Assembly (NCBI RefSeq): GCF_020921035.1
Contig: NC_063154.1
Coordinates: 2,108,001-2,172,000 of the forward strand
Direction: 5' to 3'
From: Rhodamnia argentea
Lineage: Eukaryota; Streptophyta; Magnoliopsida; Myrtales; Myrtaceae
Length of the DNA: 64,000 bases
Below are positions 34,879-49,400 of this stretch, in pieces. The notes under the pieces were generated by a model. It searched no databases. It worked only from the letters and a program-made list of their open reading frames with translations, and was not told the origin of the DNA. The position numbers were made by a program, and so were the translations under genes. Position 1 is the stretch's first letter, and every line of letters begins with the position of its first letter.

Positions 34879-36203
34879 TGCTATAAAATCATGTGAGAAT
34901 ATAACAAGATTGTTGTCAAGGACATTAACCCATATTTCCCGAAAAAGATTGCAACAAATAGCACTAGGAATCAATCTAGAATATAAAAAATTAGATCTCA
35001 AAATAGACGTAATATCTCGATAATCTTGTAGTGCTAAAGGTACATATATATTTTTCACTTTAATTATTACCAGTATTTGATACTAATTTGGAGAAACTAG
35101 TGCTATTTGTACTTGGTGATCTAGACTAGTGATTATTGACTCAAATGTGCAAATCTAGACCCTTTGCGACCTTCGGCCACCATCATGGACCGTCAGTGAG
35201 CCAAACTCGAGTGTCGGCTAGGCATGAGACCGGCAATGAAAGGTGGAATGTATGGTTCACAGCTAAGGAGAAGATGAACAATGATTTTGAAGGCAAAACT
35301 AATTAATATGAAAATATAAATGAGGTCAAATTGGTAGAAAAAAGATTCGTTAACCCTAAAAACAGCACTCCGGAGAACAACAAATGCCAAATACAGTAAT
35401 TATTACCAGTATTTGATACTGGGTTTTCATAGTATTATTACACTTTCAATATTCATTGTGGATTGGTTATTCGTCAGCATAGATTTAGCGAATGATGTGT
35501 TTGGAAGCCCTTGTCCAAATGAATATTTTACAAAGAGCCGACAATGAATTCCATTAATAATCGGCCGTTTTGACCATTTGAAATAACTCGATGAATTTAG
35601 TTCCAAATCACATTTGTCACTAGGACTTTCTTTCTCGATCTTGTCGCAGCTGCCGATGGGTCTCCTTAAAAGATAAAGTATGCAAAAGATCGCTCTTTTA
35701 TGTAATTTTATACAAAGAGTATATAAGATAAAATTGAATCTTAGGTCTCACACTTGTTGATGTTCATATCTGCATTACAAAATTAACTAGATTGAACATG
35801 TTATCGATTTTATAATATGTGCGAACGTTATCAAGGCGTCACGACCATCATCATTTTAATTTGGGTACAACCTTTTCTCTTGTCACGTCAAACGCAGGAG
35901 CACAATGATACCCCATTGTGGATTTGGAAACTTCATCGATGGACCTTCCTCGTACCAAGGTTGTCAAGAAATATCAACTCTTTTATTGCCATACTCTCGA
36001 CATCATCTCAGTATTTCAAATTTTAAATTGTTCACACACTAATTAATGCACATTCCACGTGACGTGCGCTGTGCACACCATGTTTATGGTTTCCTTCTCT
36101 CCTTTTTTTAATTTTATGTTCGAAATTTGTTAATTATGATACTGTAACATTAATACTTTATTCCAAAAAATGGAAATTAGCTCGGCTTAATATACGAAAA
36201 AAT
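34879..36203. other. intergenic, no gene recognised
   Basis: AT-rich sequence without a conserved frame. AATTATTACCAGTATTTGATACT appears at both about 35062 and 35398, a short direct duplication of unknown origin. Confidence 0.35.
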
Positions 36204-36565
36204 TTGTCAAAAAAGTCATAAATTTATTGCACTTTTATCAATTCAGTTATAAATTTTTTAATTTTATCAATTGAATTCATTTGGTTAATTTCAACAGGAA
36301 ATCGCCAAATTGGATACCAGTATATGCAAAGGCTCATGACACGGAGATTGAACACAAAACCTTGGGAGAGAAAGCTGGCAAAGCTCGTGCGCAATTTGTA
36401 AAGCATCTATGCTGTGGAGTGTAGACATCAACGATTTATGGCAAAATTGACCGAATTGTACCAATGCAAAAATGTTTATAACTAAATTAACTCTATTGAA
36501 ATGATTAAGACTAAACCGATATCAATGCAATAAGTTTATGACCTTTTTTTTTTTGTACTTTTTCC
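36204..36565. mobile_element. degenerate short TIR element (same family)
   Basis: The left end GTCAAAAAAGTCATAAATTTATTGCA and the right end TGCAATAAGTTTATGACC are inverted, and each is followed by TCAATTGAATTC/TTAACTCTATTGA-like blocks. Length is about 360 bp, diverged. Confidence 0.5.
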
Positions 36566-39274
36566 TAATTAATGGTGCATCCAAAGCTTAATAGAGTTGA
36601 TGAGTTCATTTGCCGTCGAGGCACATCAAAGTAGAAATGTACATCTGACAACGTTTGGTTGCCCTGTCCTGGCCAACGGGTCATGTTAGGCAAATGCGTT
36701 CGCTTCAAGTGCAAGCCATGCCCATCTTTTGCACGGACAGCTTGAATATAATTCGAGTGCATTGTGAAGATCGATGAAGCCGAATCGAATATCTTCCTCA
36801 CGTTATAGAAAAAGAGGAGTAAAACGAGACGAAAATGATATTAAGAGCATGTCGGGGTCCACGATTCTCTCCCGCTCTTCCTGTTCTTCTTGTTTTGTCT
36901 TGTGGAGCGCATGATGTGGCTTGACTTCAAATGCAAGGTTTGCCTCTGGAGAGACGCAATTAAAAACGATGCCCGTCGTTGTCACTTCTCCTAGGCGAAA
37001 GGGTTTAATCATCATTTGGAGGAAGGGAACGGAAACGACAGGAGACACAGGACAGAGAGGAGAGAGCGAGTGTGGACCGTTTTTTTTTTTTTTTTTTTTA
37101 ATGTTTTGGGGGTTTAGGTGAAATGATTACCCAAATGTTAGGTGGCATCTCAGCTTCAGTTGGTGGCAACATTTACCTACTTGCTAATTCTAGATTCCTC
37201 ACCAGTTGATGAGGGAGCTTCTTATCTTAGAATATATAGATGGAAATCAGGAATATAATATTCAAAAGAAGCATGGGACGGATCGACCTCATATTCACAT
37301 GAATAATCTGACTAGAATAATGACGATCTTGGCATTGTCCATTTTCACATGCACTTGAAGCTGAGAGAACGCCGCTCCAAAATTTTCAGTAAAATTTTCG
37401 GTGTGAGGTGAACTGTGCTGTTAGGTGATAGAAGAGGAGTTGTGGAGTGAATAGATAAGATTTTTCTGCTAATAAGACTTGTCTATTGTTTAGGGTGATG
37501 AGGGAAGTGAAAATAGAGAGCCTAGAGATAACTTTAATAAAAGAAAATTTTATTCCAAGAAATAACCTCGATGGAATCAGCGTACGTCAGTCGCAGCTCA
37601 TTTTATTTGTTTCTCGTTGAGGTGAAGAGCATTGTGCTTCCCTTGCTTTCGTCTAATTCCAGTTAAAGACACGGATTTCATTGCCTACAGCCCCGGGGCA
37701 CCCGCTGAAGTTTTTTCCGTCTTAATCAATCTGAAAGAAAGGTGATGCAGTGCAGATGCTTCTAAGTAAGGGAGAGAGCAAATTCTTTTGATGAGTACGT
37801 TTTCCTTTCAAGCAAATTAGACTACGTTTTCCTTTTCTCCTGTTCTTATGTGCTCCGAGGGCTAAGTTGTCCATACAGCACAATTTATACTCCCTTTTGG
37901 GCAAACAGCAAATCGACATCGTGCAGTACAGGCTCCAACCTCTAACCTGCGGTCGGTGAGTCGTGAAATAACCCATCATACGGTCACTATTCTAGCATAA
38001 TACTTCGCATGGCAATTCATTCTTTCCTGCATCGCGTGCAACCATGTCAACCGTGGGATTCAAAGGGTTTCTCGGCTATCTTGTCCTAAGACTGGGGCCT
38101 ATTGCTGCTGTTTTCCCACTAACATTCGTGCTCCAGCGTCCAATTAAGCTAAATCACCACGCTCTCACACAAAACAAGCGACCCAACAGAAAGGAAAACT
38201 AAATGACTTCATCTCAGCATGCTTTCAAACTCGCAATAAACAAGAACATCAGCGTTGTTGCAAGATCTGTTAACTTCTGCGTTATGTCACAACATCATCC
38301 GTTCACACAAACCATAAATCAATTGAATATAGTGAGAAACCGACTTGAAAAACCTCCAAAATGCCAGCATCAACCTTTAAAAGCTCTTGTTATTGAGGCT
38401 GATGTCTTGTATTCTGTTATCCAAGAGATTATGAGGCGGTTCCGAAAGGCCCCCTGACAACCGGACAGCACGGGGTAATTTGTGCCATGTAGGATTTCTC
38501 TATATATATTTAGGACGAAACAGGTCTCTAAAGATAGAGAGGGAGTGAGAAAAAGTGGCTGTACACTTTTCTACGTTAACAGTAAAACAGATCTCATCTC
38601 CCCGTGGACGTAGGCGGGTGAAACATCTCCTCTGTTGAACCACGTAAATTCCGGTGTTGTGCGAATTTCCATCACTTTCTTGCATTATTGATAGGATCGA
38701 ATTTAGATATTCGACACTTGTGAGCTTTGTAATTTCCAAATTTTGTCCTTCTCCTAAATGAACTTTGGATGCACATTACACAATAAAGCACGAGAGTCAA
38801 AGTCTAGAAAAAGTACCTATCAGTAAAAAGATAACCGTAAATCAATTATGTGGCTAACTCCTCGATCTAACTGAGGAATCAATTGAGCCCTACCGACAAT
38901 TTCTTAAAAGAGAAGAAAATTTTATACAGAGAAGTTTGCTTCTTTACTTGGCAAACGTAAAATGAACTTCACGAAAAGCAGTAGAAGAATGTAGTTGGGA
39001 TGAGAACCAAAAAGAAAATATCCTCAACAATTGAGAATTTGGAGCTTTCCGAAAATGCAATGAGAGAGAGAAAGAGAGAGAGAGAGATATTCGACCAAAA
39101 CAAATGAGAGAGAGTCCTGCCACGCCTTTGTATTTAGGTGGTATTGATCCCAAAACCGAATCTTCCATGTCAAATTCTCAACTTGGAAGACTGCATCCCA
39201 TCCTTGGAATGTCTATTTCCATAAGAAGCAGCAGGAGATTATTGCCCAATGAATCTTGAAGGGAAATTGATTGT
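36566..39274. other. intergenic; 3' flank of the ATG27-like gene at its right end
   Basis: Several short open frames but no recognisable protein. There is poly(T) at 37080-37099 and (GA)n at 39061-39087. Bases from about 38940 to 39274 probably include the 3' UTR of the minus-strand gene that ends at 39275. Confidence 0.4.
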
Positions 39275-42200
39275 TTAAAAGCCAACGGAAGTATAGGAGC
39301 CTCGGTGACCTTGAGAAGGCCCTCGAAATTTTTGCACTAGAGACATAACTAAACCCTGCAAACAATAAAGCAATAAAGCTGAATGTAAGTATACGCAAAC
39401 TGGTATAAAGAATCACTAACATATAAATGCTCATAGCCTGCCAAAAGGCTAGCTGGTGAGAACAGACTTCCACAAAGTCGCAGGCAGACATATTATGAGC
39501 TCCATTCTCTTGTACAAAATATTTCTACATACAACATGTGCTGGAAATTAGAAAGGTAGAACTTAGACCCCCTGTAATATTACTCAATTGAGAATAGCAA
39601 AATGAGTCCTGCATTCGTACAATGAGGCAAGTTCACTGTTTTCTGGAATGCGCACTCACTGTTTTGGTCACAAGGAAAACTTAATTGATTGATCTAAACA
39701 ATGTTTCCACCAGAAAAGGATGGCTAAGATTTTGCTATTCGTGTAGATCTAATCTGTTCAACAATAGAAATTTTCAAAAGCACGTGAGTTGGACATCAAG
39801 AATGAAGAACTTCCATCTGTTCTTCAGATTGGAGGACTGGTAATGAGATCTTGACGAACCAATATCCTTGAAAATATCCTGAAGTTGTAGTCCACCTGCG
39901 CAAGTATCAGCCTACATCCTGCCCTAAGTCATAGAACCACCGGTGCAAACTCGGTATTATTTTCCCAACAGAACTTCTTGAGATCTAGTTATCTTCATTT
40001 TCTGTGTTCAGATAAGTAAAGTCCAGTTCAATTAAGCCAAGGGAGAAGAAGATCCACAACCAAAGTACAGCTGACTAACATTCTAAGTTATCCTGTTGCG
40101 CAGCACATGACCATTTCGACACAAGTAACATAACATATGGATAGGGTACCTGTGTTCTATGTGGCAAGCTAGCCCAAAACTCTAGGTTTGGAATTGCCTG
40201 AAAAGTAGTGGGAAAAACACCCATAATGTTAGAGTACCAGCAAATCATGAAGCAGCACCAACAGAAGATTTTCTAAATAGCACATAAATAACAGAAGGAA
40301 CATGTATGCCTTGTCAAAGGATATAGAGGTCCTAATTGAACCTTTGACCTTTCAATTTCAAGAAAGGATATTATCGAAAAAGATTAGAAAGGATATGCTC
40401 CCCAAACAGAAAGGCAAGCCAATTCCGAATATAATTAGCAGGTATCATAAAGTTCCAGAATTTACTTGACAGAAGGTGGTGCGGTAGATGAAAGATGTGA
40501 AAAGAAAGGAACTTAAAAATAACCTATATTAGCACAAGAATGAGCTGCATAACGAACAATTATAAATGCTGCACATAGTACCCATGCAAAGCATTTTGCA
40601 TTGTCTCACTTGTAGGTGTACAAGAATCACTTGGTTCACTACGTAAAGTGTGAAAATATCAGGTAAGCGGTGTGAGGATTAGGATGACAATACCTTTAGA
40701 CTTAAAGAGTGTCTTACATTAGTGTATAAGTGAAATTCTGATAACCAAGGCATTTAGTGCAAAAAGAAAAGTGATGACTGAGTTGCAAACGTACATCTAT
40801 ACCATGAACTCCAAGCATAAAGTATCTATACACTGTACCAGCAAGTAGATACCCTCCAAAGAGACACAGGCTTCTGTAATTCAGATAAACACGGTATCAG
40901 AAAATCAAGACAGCATTGTCAGAGTCAAATTACTTGGACAATATATGTTTCACAGAAATTTAAAGGACTTAAGAAGGAAATAAGAACTTCACATTATCAG
41001 GAGGATACCAAACCAACCCCAGCCATGTCCATGCACATATATTATTTCAGCACAGCCAGAAGGATGCCTCAACGATGTAGCCTGAAATTATGACATTCGA
41101 AATATTATGCCAGATTCTCCCAACCAAATTAATGCATCTAATACACCTTCACCATCCCCTTTTTTTAATAGTCATATAAGGAGAATAAAACAGACATCTT
41201 CAGCTGATCTTCAGTTTATGTGAATACATTGGACCAATGCCCAAGTTCTGATGTCATTAAACTTCAGCATATATTGACTGACTTTTCACATCTCTAGCTA
41301 ATACTGCACCAATGATCCTGCTATTTGGTCATGACTTCGCTAATGTAGTTTCTGGCAAGTGCTCTGGATAAAGAAGAAACTATTAGAAACCGCTTGATGC
41401 ATCCCTGATAGAATTATGATTTTCGTGATGATAAAGAACCAGAAAATATTCTCATCCTCTGAGCATTGTATTAACCGTGGAAACCAGAACAAAACTCCAG
41501 GAGTATGAAGGACACGTGCTCATGTTATTTTGCTATGATCATGCATACATCCTCCCGTTCCAAATCCTACAATCACATTGTTAACTGCCGAAGAATAAAT
41601 AAAAGAATTCCAGTTTTTCAGAGCACTCACATAGTCACAAGTCCCCGATTTCTCAAGTGAATTTGGTCCCTGTTGGAGTCACCCAAATCAAAATCTCATA
41701 TAACAAAGAAAAAACAACAGAGAGGGAAATATACAATCATGTTATGACATCATTAAGGACTCTGAGCAACCAAATAGGTTATGGAAAAATTATTACAGTT
41801 AGATTCTTACTTGAACTCTGCTTGGATCACATATGACGGATACAGAAAGTGAACAAGTAGACTTGCCACCATCATCCATCATCTTGACAGTGACACCACT
41901 GTGCGGTTTCTTCTGATCTGCGAAAGTCGAGATAAAAGGAACATGAATTGATATCTCATACAAATATTACAATTGCCAAGCACAGGCAGTAGCTATATTG
42001 GAAATTTCTCGTTAATACTCATAAGAATGTATTAAATACAAATATTTACAACCGTGCAAACATATATGGCAACAGATTGAGAGGAGGGCCAGCAGGGGCC
42101 CTTGCAGCCCCATGCATGTCCAATATGCCCAGAAGTCCAAGAAGATTAGACCCAATACAGTTTGACTGGGTACCGGCTGGTCGTTTGGTCCGCTTTGGAA

Positions 42201-44096
42201 ATATATCAGAAAGTTATTTATCAAATAAGAGAGATTTATCTCACCTGTGACGTTTACATAAGTGCTAGTTGCGCGCCCAATTGTCATACATACTGGGTAG
42301 CCTGCATTTGTAAGTTCAATACAAATTTTTATGCTATGAGACACTGTAATTAATATTCAGAATATCACAGAACATCTTTAACAGCCAAGCAAATTAAAAA
42401 TATTTCCTGCTCCCTCATGAAGCAATGGAGTTCAGACAACTGAATGCTACAATTGATGGGATTTATTTGCAATCATAAGCCATAGTAGAAACAACTTACA
42501 AGCTAATCAACAGGAGGAAAGGAAGCTGCTCTCTAAGCCTAAGTGCTAAATAGCAATATATGGAAGGTAGTGGCACATACAAAATTAACGAGATAAGAGG
42601 AGGACTGTAGAAGAACCATCGTTACTGGAGACTCGATTAAGTCCTTTAGAGCCAGTTATAAGAAGAAATTTGCTCAGCCAGACAATTTTGTAAATATTGA
42701 TCCATTATGCAAAAGGAACGGCAATCCCCTGTCTAAGCAATAAAGCTACCAAGGTCTCATTGTATAAGTGATGGATGCACTGAAAAGCGACAGATTTATT
42801 ATTACCTTCTACATCATCTGTCACAAGAGCACTGCACTCCATGCCGCAGCGTGAAGGACCTCCACAGTCCTGTAACACAAGTGCTGCGATCAAGCTACAA
42901 GAAAATTCAGGAAATCCTATAAATAAGTATAGGTTCAAGAAGAATTTCCAAATAAAAGAACTTGAGAAGTTACCGAGCAGTCAACGCATCTAGGTGGGTC
43001 ATGATTGAACATCATAACGCCGCAGAGCTGCTCAAGAGAATAGAAGTTCAGAGCTACATCAGTGAATCAGCTAGAACTCATGTAAATTACCAACTCTCCA
43101 CTCTAAAGGCTCTTGAAACCTGTATCTTGGACAGAGAGACAAACAGGTCCCTATAGTGGAGGTTACATGCATCAAAGTGCAAAAAAGTGAAGTCTCGCAT
43201 TGAGCATTTTTATGGAAATTTAAGAAACAAAATGTGACCTGCTGGAGACAACCTGAAACCAGAGCACAGTATCATTTGCTGCCACTTTGTAAAATCTGCG
43301 CCACATGTGAAGAAGAATTGTGATAGTTCATCTGAGCCAAATTTATATGTTTGAGATCCAATCATACAGGCACAAAAATCGAAGGCTAAAAGTTACCAAT
43401 TGCATTTGAACACATGATAAACTATGTACACTTCTACATTAGTTCAGAAACAGTTGATATTGACTAGCTTAGGATATGTCTATCAGCTAATTGAGTTAAC
43501 ATGTACCAGAGCTCAGCTCACGATAGAGACCTCTATCACAACTCACACGTCGATTCCAGCTCAAATTGGCCAACAAGTGGTCCACCTAAGTAATTGAATC
43601 CGACAGAAAGAACTGGCACATCAAAGTCGATGCTCATCGAGAGAAATCTATGAGATCTATGCCAAACAAATGCAGTATCGCGAGAGTAAACTACACACGG
43701 TGCAATGGCAAATGAACTTCAATCAATACCGACGGTGTGCTAAACATGTCGCAATTGCCACACTACTCAGTGGCGCTTGTCCGCATGTAAGCAGAGTTCC
43801 GATCAGACAACAGGACAAGCTATCCACTACCGCAAACACAACAGTCGAATTTAAGCTCGCTGGAGCGGAGAAGAAGAGTGAGAGACACGTTACCCGTCTT
43901 CGCTGAGCACGCCGTGCGGGAACTTAGGGATGGGAGAGGCCAAGCTATAGTTGTAGAGCCTGTCGCGGTCGGCGAAGCTAAGCTCGCACGTCGCGGCGGG
44001 TGCGGAGACCGAGCCCCGCGGCGACGAAGCGCAGCTCAGGATCGCCGAGAGGAGGAGAAACAGCCATCCCAGCGAGCTGCGACGAATCATCTCCAT
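39275..44096 (-). CDS. type I membrane protein of the ATG27/MRH (mannose-6-phosphate receptor-like) family
   Basis: Eleven small exons, all GT/AG and in phase: 44096-43894, 43295-43253, 43027-42974, 42869-42806, 42301-42245, 41917-41811, 41669-41631, 41081-40993, 40873-40795, 40197-40150 and 39355-39275. They encode 287 residues. Residues 1-27 are a signal peptide (WLFLLLSAILSCASS). A cysteine-rich lumenal domain follows (CVDCSDCGGPSRCGMEC, then CSLSVSVICDP) of MRH type. One membrane span is at about 207-232 (WGWFGILLIISLCLFGGYLL). The short tail YFMLGVHGIDAIPNLEFW resembles the Atg27 end (IPN.dFW). Family members cycle among Golgi, endosome and vacuole; a role in this plant is inference. The family name is less certain than the gene structure. 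Confidence 0.85.
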
Positions 44097-46489
44097 TTTG
44101 CCTCGGGCAAAGATTTTCCGGATGGGACTCAGCCGTTGGATTTCTTCATGGAATGCGTCGAAGAAGGAGCCGCGGAGAACATCAACGAAACCCTGCGCTG
44201 AGACTGAGATAGTACAGAGTGAGAATGGGACAACGCCGCGACAAGGCGAAGGGGAAAAACCCGAAATTATTCGTTTCCACGATATTTTAATGATCCCGAG
44301 ACGCCTTGCCAATTTTTTTTTGCACCTTCCTAATCATTCGATCATGAAGTGATGAGTGCCGATTTATTTAACAAAGTCGAGGTCAAACGTGATGGACGTG
44401 ATTACAATTGACTTGAAGTCCAGCGAATCTGGGACCGTCAATCAAGGCCCGGCATCAATCGTAACGGTTGTGCGCGCGAGTGATGCCTATGGCTAGTCCA
44501 CAAACGTGTGCTAGGAGTTCCATGTAATTATTATCATTATTATTAATTTTAATTCAATCCCCGAACTTTCGAAATCCCGCTTAACGTAGTATCTCTATTA
44601 TTGACCCACCGACAAGCTACCATCGCCACCGGGACACACCGTGAGAAGCGGTCATGGCCGCCTTTTTTTGGTTATGACCGATCCTTGCCACCCACCATGA
44701 GAAGCTAAGATCAATCCTCGCGATTGCTGGCGCGATCGATATGGAGTGACCATGCCTGTCGGCAATCATGTCGCGGCATCCCATCATGCTTTACCTCACT
44801 GGTCCTCCCTCTCTCTCTAGCCGAGGCATCGCAACCTCAGATAAGGTCTCGCGTGCTCTAAGGTCTTGACGACCTTGGATCCGAGGCACGCATCCTCTAA
44901 TCCAAGGCACGTGATCTTGAGTCGAAAGAGTTGTGGTCTCACACTTGAGAGTGAGATAGAGATTCAAAGTGGTGGTAGTGATGGTGGTGGATTAGGGCAT
45001 ATTTTCTTAGCAATGAAGCTAGTCTCTATCGTCTCGGTGGTGGCAATTGGCACGCTTCAGATTGGTGATTGTGGCCAAGTCGATGGCAACGGCCAAGCAC
45101 AATGGCAAAGGATGTAAACCGCAATTAAAACCTTACACGGTATCTCAAAACATCTTAACTAGATCACGAAACACCGTAACAGAATAGCGACGATCCAATG
45201 CTCTTGAATTTCTCCAATATCACCCTTGATCGTGTTCTGTCATGACTCCTTATGTGAGATTATTTATGCATTAGGGTTAGAAGATGAACTTGAACTATTG
45301 TAGATTTTTTAAACCCTCTCATTACGAACCATGCTCAATTCGGCCCACATTAACCAATCCCAAATTAGTCTAATTAAAAATATTTATATCGTTTTTTTCA
45401 TTAGAGCAATTGGTAATTACAATATTAATTAATTTAACCCACGTGAAAAAAAACTCTTACAAAGGATTGGAACCGAGTGTGGTCAAGTCAAGCGCGTGCT
45501 AAATAGAGATGACATAGAAGCCACGGAGTCGCCAAAATATACAAATGGATGCAAGGTAAAGGGTATTAATGTTTCCGACCCAAAAAGAAAAAGGGCATTA
45601 ATGTCCACGTCAGCCAATGTCATCAGCATTTTGATGGAAGGAATAAACTGGACCAAATATTGAAAGTCTAAAGAATGAATTGAAAAAAAAAATTCACAAA
45701 TTACATTGAAAACTAAGTAAAAGTTCAGGATTATTTTTTTAGGAAAAAAAATAATCGTTGGCTTCTCTTTGTCAAGCAAAATTAGGGTCACCCAAAAAAA
45801 AAATTTTTTTTTTGCCTTTCTTATTTCTAACTCTCTTCTCTCTGACTTTTGCTCTACCTCTTTACGGAGGGCTGGAGTGAACCCCACACTTATGTTACTA
45901 GAGCCCCCGATACCCAATTACTTTACCAGCAACGATGCATGCCTTTTGGCTATGCCTAGAAGTTACACAATCATATTTCTAGTAAAATGATGCCAAAATT
46001 TGACCCGCATAGAGTAATGTTAGAAATTCTACTCCATGTTATAAATATCAACAATATAGAGAAATCTCGTGCTCCTGCAAATCTTTATTCATTTTATTGG
46101 TAAAATAAAGTTACACGCATAAACCCTCCACTGAAAAATTACAAACAAGCCTTAAAGTTTGGTACCATTGTACATTAATCTGCAAACTTCGAAACATTAG
46201 ATGTTAAAACCCTAAAACTTAAATTTTAATTGCAACCGTCTGTTTTTCTATGAGGGTAACATGTAACTTAAACGGATTTTCGAATAATTTTCAAGTGATG
46301 GCATCTTGTGGGACTTGATCAGGGCCCGGCCCAAGGGCATGAACGTAAAGTCGAACAACGCCGGCGGCAATTTTCGTAATTATGCGGTAAATTGAAGTCC
46401 TTAGCCGCCAAAACAGCGGAACCTAGAAACCCAAGCCAAAACCCTGAGACGAAGCAAAAACGGCGCAGCGCCGCAACCGAAGCCGCGAA
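44097..46489. other. intergenic between divergent genes
   Basis: It separates the minus-strand ATG27-like gene from the plus-strand helicase gene. About 45190-45430 resembles 2115-2400 (dispersed repeat). Around 44600-45110 is GC-richer and repetitive (GAGGCA and GTCGGCAA-type words) without a coding frame. Sequence within roughly 100 bases of 46490 should include the helicase core promoter. Confidence 0.4.
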
Positions 46490-49400
46490 ATGGACGACGA
46501 GCCCCGCGACAGCAACCGCAACCGAGCTCTGACCGCCACGCGCTTCTCCGACCTCGAGCCGCCTCTCTCCGAGCCGGTCCTCGAGGCTCTGAGCCTATCC
46601 GGCTTCGAGTTCTGCACGCCGGTGCAGGCCGCTACGATCCCGCTGCTGTGCAGCTTCAAGGACGTCGCCGTCGACGCCGCCACCGGCTCCGGAAAAACTC
46701 TGGCGTTCGTCGTCCCTCTCGTGGAAATCCTCCGCCGTTCCTCGTCCGCGCCTTCCAAACGCCACCAGGTTTGGCCCCCGCTCGTAAAATAGTTTCACCT
46801 CGCGTTGCCTGTGAGTACATGAGTGAATTGGATTTTCTGAGAAATTCGAGCTGTTGCGCCACCGACTCGAGACCGTCCTGATGCGAACTGGAGCGATGTT
46901 TATCGTGTGAGCAGGTCGGGATGAATTGAATGGAATATTTGCGAAATCGTAATTACTGGAAAGGCTGCTTTGGGGATCTTTAATGACTAGCCCATTCAAG
47001 AGGCACTTTACAAGATGATTTGTGGCTGGCTGCTTGTTGTACAGTCATGGTCCGCCTGAATTTGGCGTTCGATGGCTTGCCTCCATGAAAGGGTTGCTCT
47101 TGTGAATGTCTAGTGAATTAGATTAATTGGATTACAGCTTTAGTTTCAAGTCTGATTTGTTCATTGAAAATCGGTATGCTTGTAGGTATTGGGAATAATT
47201 ATTTCCCCTACCAGGGAGCTGTCATCTCAAATCTTCCAGGTGGCGCAACCTTTCATTTCTACACTGTCAAGTATCAAATCTTTGCTTCTAGTTGGCGGAG
47301 TTGAGGTTAAAGCAGACATGAAGAAAATAAAGGAGGAAGGAGCGAACTTACTGATAGGTACACCTGGGAGGCTGTATGACATTATGGATCGGATGGATAT
47401 CTTGGATTTCAAGAATCTTGAGGTGTGCATGCATGCATCATCTTGTGTTACATTTGTGCCGTTCGATTATGATAAGCTTGTTAAAAGAAATGGCTATCAT
47501 GTGTACATGGTAATTAACCACTACGGCTTATTGGCACATCTTGTTGGTTGTACCAGATTCTAATTTTGGACGAGGCAGACAGGCTCCTCGATATGGGGTT
47601 CCAAAAGCAGATAACTTCCATTGTGTCTCGCTTACCCAAACTTCGTAGAACTGGTCTTTTTTCTGCTACTCAAACTGAGGCAGTTGAAGAGCTGGCTGAA
47701 GCTGGTTTGCGGAACCCGGTGAGGGTCGAAGTTCGAACAGAAACAAAACAACAGGATGATTCAGCATCATCACGGGATGCAGCCCCTTCGAAAACACCTT
47801 CTGGCCTGTTCCTTGAGGTACTATGCTCCTTTTCAGTTTTAGTAAGAAAAATTCGTACTCCTTTTACTTCTCTTTTGTACTAATCTGATAATAGAGATGG
47901 ACCATTTTGGATGGTGTGTGTTGCTATGAATATGAAGCAAGGTAATAATCAATCACCAATATTTGTGAGTTCTGAGCCTCTAATAATTGGTCATGCAAAT
48001 TTGTGCATGGGGTCCAAGCAATCCTCCTATGCTTCATTCCAATACTTTTGTTCATGGATCTCGGTTCGTACTTAATTTGCAGTATTTGGAGTGCGAAGCA
48101 GACCAGAAACCGTCACAACTCGTTGATTTCCTTATGAAGAATAAGTCCAATAAAATTATTGTGTAAGTCAGTCATTGTTGTTAAAATTGAGAAGCAAGGG
48201 GTGCCTTGTTGTTGCGGGCCATCAAGTCATCTCAAGCTGAAAAATGACCTGCTTACTTTCGCAGTTACTTCATGACTTGTGCCTGTGTTGACTACTGGGG
48301 AGCAGTTCTTCCTTGTCTTTCTGCTTTGAAAGGTCTTTCTTTGGTTCCTCTCCATGGGAAAATGAAACAGGTAAATGAATGCTATTTTACACATTTTAGT
48401 CTACTTATTTTGATTCTTTAACTTTTCTTTTTTGTGTCCTACAGATTGTAAGAGAAAAAGCATTGGCTTTATTTACGTCACTTCCAAGTGGCGTTCTCCT
48501 ATGTACTGATGTCGCAGCTCGAGGTCTGGATATTCCTGGTGTTGATTGTATAGTGCAGGTCTGTCAGTCTTGTATTTAGCAATATGTCATTGATTTTGTA
48601 ATTTTTAGTTTTCATTTGGTTAATCACATGAATGTTGTTTCATCAAAAACCAAAATCTTTTCATTTTGTTTACTACTAAGATTATCTTCACCTTGCCAAC
48701 TGTTAAGCATTTTGGATGTCGGGATATTTATTTAATAGAAGGATAATTATCTTATAGATGTCTAACTTGACTGTAATATGATTATTTTCCTTGTTATTTT
48801 GCCAGTATGATCCTCCTCAAGATCCAAATGTTTTCATACACAGAGTTGGGCGCACAGCTAGGCTGGGCAGACAGGGAAATTCAATTGTGTTTTTGTTGCC
48901 TAAGGTTTTGATTGCTATTTTCTAGCTTCTCCTCTCCAAAATTTTGAAATAACTTGTTCCTTAAATTGACTATGTATCTGTTCCATGTATTTATTCAGGA
49001 GGAATCTTATGTTGAATTCTTGCGCATAAGAAGGGTTCCTCTCCAACAAAGGAAGCGCAATGATAATGTGCTTGATGTTGTTCCCCTGGTAAGAATGGTT
49101 AAGATGATAGTTTTGGCGGCAAGAATATGGTTGACATTCTTATCGCCAGTTTAATGCATCTTCGCTTTTGTTCTTGTATTATTATCCTGATCTTTGTTGT
49201 CTGGTCAACTCTACCTGCACATCTTTGTGATGTGTGGATATGAGTATGGTGTAAGAGTTTTTATGACAATAGTGCTTTCTTTTTCCTTTCAATGGTCCTA
49301 GTAGAAGTGTAATATTCTTATGTTTTCTTATTATGTCTACTGCCAGTGTAAGAAACAAGTCACAGTTTCACCATTGGAGAGTTGACAAGTGGATAGACCC

